NCBI GenBank assembly: GCA_027083075.1
Contig: JALWQQ010000083.1
Coordinates: 1 to 6,855 of the forward strand
Direction of reading: 5' to 3'
Length of the DNA stretch: 6,855 bases
Source of the DNA: Campylobacteraceae bacterium
GTDB taxonomy: Bacteria; Campylobacterota; Campylobacteria; Campylobacterales; Sulfurovaceae
Shown: one piece after another, positions 5,518-6,855 of the stretch
Numbering within the stretch: position 1 is the first letter of the stretch
Layout of the letters: every line of letters begins with the position of its first letter
Made by a program: the position numbers and the translations under genes
The notes under the pieces: generated by a model
Told to the model about the DNA's origin: nothing
Seen by the model: the letters and a program-made list of their open reading frames with translations, nothing else
Databases searched by the model: none

Positions 5518-5564
5518 TTGACTTAGTCATAAGGTAATTTCTCGACTTTTGACAATTTTTGACA
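5518..5564. promoter_or_regulatory. Phased TTGAC repeats in a divergent intergenic region, possible operator
   Basis: TTGAC occurs at 5518-5522, 5549-5553 and 5559-5563, spaced by 31 and 10 bp, close to three and one turns of the helix. The last two are within perfect copies of TTTTGACA (5547-5554, 5557-5564). The first forms the arm of TGACT-T-AGTCA (5519-5529). The region lies between the DUF2059 promoter and the small gene at 5613. These could be binding sites for a regulator, or the copies could simply be alternative -35 elements. Confidence 0.35.
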
Positions 5565-5579
5565 TCGCTTTTTTATACT
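5549..5579 (+). promoter_or_regulatory. Possible promoter of the small basic protein gene
   Basis: TTGACA (5549-5554) and TATACT (5574-5579) are 19 bp apart, longer than the ideal 17. A second TTGACA (5559-5564) is 17 bp from CATATA (5582-5587). Either would start transcription near 5586-5594, just before the AAAGGA ribosome site. Confidence 0.4.
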
Positions 5580-5612
5580 TGCATATAGGGCGGGGAAGCC
5601 AAAGGAATAGTC

Positions 5613-5792
5613 GTGGAGCAAAACACGAAAGAGGCAAAACGTAAGGCACTTAAAAAGGCGATGCGTAGCATACGCGTCAAACTAAAGCGTCACACGACGC
5701 CAAGAGAAGAGATCAAGGTGCTCCGCGCGGAGTTGGCACGTCTAAAAGAGGATTATCGGGCGCTGGATGAGGAGAGTCGTTCATCGATGTAG
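5613..5792 (+). CDS. Small basic, probably helical protein of unknown function
   Basis: I do not recognise a family. The 59-residue product starts at GTG (5613), 6 bp after a good AAGGA (5602-5606), with promoter-like DNA upstream. The N-terminal half is rich in Lys and Arg (MEQNTKEAKRKALKKAMRSI, 1-20; RVKLKRH, 21-27). After TTP (28-30) the rest has a leucine-spaced, charged pattern (EEIKVLRAELARLKEDYRAL, 32-51) that could form an amphipathic helix or short coiled coil. There is no signal, membrane segment or cysteine. The basic front suggests binding to nucleic acid or the ribosome, but this is inference. Its last 40 bp overlap the 3' end of the DHH gene on the other strand. The region also holds three hairpins, so a structured RNA is an alternative. 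Ribosome site and composition make a coding gene more likely. Confidence 0.6.
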   Translation: MEQNTKEAKRKALKKAMRSIRVKLKRHTTPREEIKVLRAELARLKEDYRALDEESRSSM

Positions 5793-6802
5793 TCTTGGAC
5801 AAAGCGGCGCACCTCTTCGTAGACAAAGGACTCTTTAAACCCTTCTATCTTGCCACCGGCGGCATTGGGGTGTCCGCCGCCATCCCCGATGATTGCCGCC
5901 ATCTGTGAGACATCTGCTCTGTCGGCGCTTCTGAGTGAGAAGTTGCCACGATGGTTGATGTCCATATAGAAGTCGTAGTCCGGATTGCGTTGCATGACAG
6001 CGTTGCCGATAAGTGAGGCGCTTCCGACGTTGTAGCCTAAGATACCCCGTTTGTCACCATAATGGATCGTAAGACGTTCACGTTGTTGTGTGAGCAGTTC
6101 GGCGATATAGTCGGCAACAAGGTTGTCTTTGGTATCGTTGTGTGACTTTCGGAAAAAGGCTTTTTTGACCGCATGCAGGGCATCGTCGAGCACGATCGGT
6201 GCTTCGGGCGCATCGATGCGCTCTCTTGCTGCCTCGATCATACTGAGCTTAAATGCTCTATCTTCGCTAGGAAAGAGAATGCGCCCGATCTCTTTAGCCC
6301 CCGAAACCATACCGAGCATCACCTTGCCGTAACCGAAAAGCGGCTCGTTTTCCAGCCAGATGTCGATCGCGTTGATCGCATCGACGATCTTGCGATACTC
6401 ACCCTTTTCGTCGAAAGCGTAATGTTCTCGTAGCCAGTCGTAGGTGATCTTTGTTGCGCTACGTGTCGTATCGAGATAGTACCATGCAAAGGTCTCCGCG
6501 GCATTGGCACCCGTACCGTGATGATCGAGTAGCTGCAGCTTGGCACCGATGCGAAGTGCCGCTTTTTCGATCTTGTTGCCCTCTTTGACGCTGAGGTTAA
6601 GATCTGTAACCAAGATCAGTCTTTCGGCATCCGTCGCCTCCTTCTCGATGTCGGAGACGATCTCTTCGATGCGCGCAAGCACTTCCGCACCGTAGTTGGC
6701 ATTATAGCATCGGATATCCTCAAAGCAGCGTTGCGTCAGATAGTGGCAGCCGTAACCGTCGAGGTCTATGTGTGAAAGGTGATAGACTTTGGGGCGAGTC
6801 AT
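5753..6802 (-). CDS. DHH/DHHA1 phosphoesterase, NrnB-like (probable nanoRNase or related phosphodiesterase)
   Basis: DHH-DHHA1 proteins cleave phosphodiesters with two metal ions. Those nearest this architecture (NrnA/NrnB) degrade short RNA oligonucleotides or pAp, and some act on cyclic dinucleotide products. The 349 residues contain all metal motifs: HIDLDG (11-16), D67 in VTDLN, DHHG (93-96) and D147 in AIDIW. After a helical linker, the DHHA1 domain carries FSLRS (288-292) and GGGHPNAAGG (308-317). The HxDLDG opening resembles NrnB more than NrnA, but the substrate cannot be read from sequence. No CBS, PAS or membrane domain is attached, so it is not a GdpP-type enzyme. The ATG at 6802 lacks a good ribosome site and overlaps the stop of the upstream gene (ATGA), so it is probably translated by coupling. 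The 3' end overlaps the small convergent gene. Confidence 0.9.
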   Translation of the reverse strand: MTRPKVYHLSHIDLDGYGCHYLTQRCFEDIRCYNANYGAEVLARIEEIVSDIEKEATDAERLILVTDLNLSVKEGNKIEKAALRIGAKLQLLDHHGTGANAAETFAWYYLDTTRSATKITYDWLREHYAFDEKGEYRKIVDAINAIDIWLENEPLFGYGKVMLGMVSGAKEIGRILFPSEDRAFKLSMIEAARERIDAPEAPIVLDDALHAVKKAFFRKSHNDTKDNLVADYIAELLTQQRERLTIHYGDKRGILGYNVGSASLIGNAVMQRNPDYDFYMDINHRGNFSLRSADRADVSQMAAIIGDGGGHPNAAGGKIEGFKESFVYEEVRRFVQDYIDERLSSSSAR

Positions 6803-6855
6803 TGAAGGATATCTTTCAGGGTAAGTTGGTGCAAAAACTCATCGATGCGGTTTTG
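6799..6855 (-). CDS. C-terminal end of an unidentified gene, upstream of the DHH gene
   Basis: Reading leftward from the window edge, one frame is open for 18 codons (QNRIDEFLHQLTLKDILQ) and ends in TGA at 6801-6799. That stop overlaps the DHH start codon as ATGA. The residues look like a normal helical protein end, and the 4-bp overlap is typical of genes in one operon. Too little is visible to assign a family. The other two minus-strand frames both meet stops within this stretch. Confidence 0.55.
   Translation of the reverse strand, partial: QNRIDEFLHQLTLKDILQ

Noticed and set aside
1..6855. Mobile element, prophage, CRISPR array, toxin-antitoxin or defence system
   Set aside because: No transposase, integrase, spaced direct repeats, terminal inverted repeats or known defence domains were seen. 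The tRNA-Leu gene is intact and is not followed by a duplicated 3' end or an integrase.

Overview
The window looks like a piece of chromosome from a member of the Campylobacterota (the former Epsilonproteobacteria). The base composition is moderate, above that of typical Campylobacter, which would suit a Sulfurovum- or Sulfurimonas-like organism. This is inferred from the protein flavour (a compact RecR, atpE standing alone beside pnp, a DUF2059 periplasmic protein) and from promoters with a strong GCTATAAT-type -10 and no clear -35. The genus is a guess. Every gene reads as ordinary chromosomal core or near-core; I see no insertion sequence, phage gene, CRISPR array or integration scar.

Layout, left to right. 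Positions 1-1819 (+) hold the C-terminal five-sixths of polynucleotide phosphorylase (pnp). A 161-bp gap with a promoter and several nested inverted repeats leads into atpE (1981-2286, +), the c subunit of F1Fo ATP synthase. A hairpin separates atpE from a complete tRNA-Leu(GAG) (2336-2422, +). A perfect TATAAT promoter drives an HU-type DNA-binding protein (2540-2821, +), which ends at a good intrinsic terminator. Convergent to it is dnaJ (2887-4011, -). dnaJ shares a short divergent promoter region with a two-gene operon: a Dabb alpha/beta-barrel protein (4097-4396, +) and recR (4393-4962, +), coupled by a GTGA overlap. recR runs tail-to-tail, with 3 bp between stop codons, into a secreted DUF2059 protein (4966-5481, -). 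The next intergenic region (5482-5612) is divergent and carries helically phased TTGAC repeats. It also leads to a small gene for a basic, probably helical 59-residue protein (5613-5792, +). That gene overlaps by 40 bp, convergently, with a DHH/DHHA1 phosphoesterase (5753-6802, -). The phosphoesterase start overlaps the stop of another minus-strand gene that leaves the window.

Functionally this is a housekeeping cluster: RNA turnover (PNPase and a probable nanoRNase of the DHH family), energy (AtpE), translation (tRNA-Leu), nucleoid structure (HU), protein folding (DnaJ) and recombinational repair (RecR). The genes sit in at least seven transcription units on both strands, so they do not form one pathway. 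I did not find a convincing new biological system. The items most worth a second look are the small basic protein gene, the structured leader before atpE and the phased repeat array between DUF2059 and the small gene.
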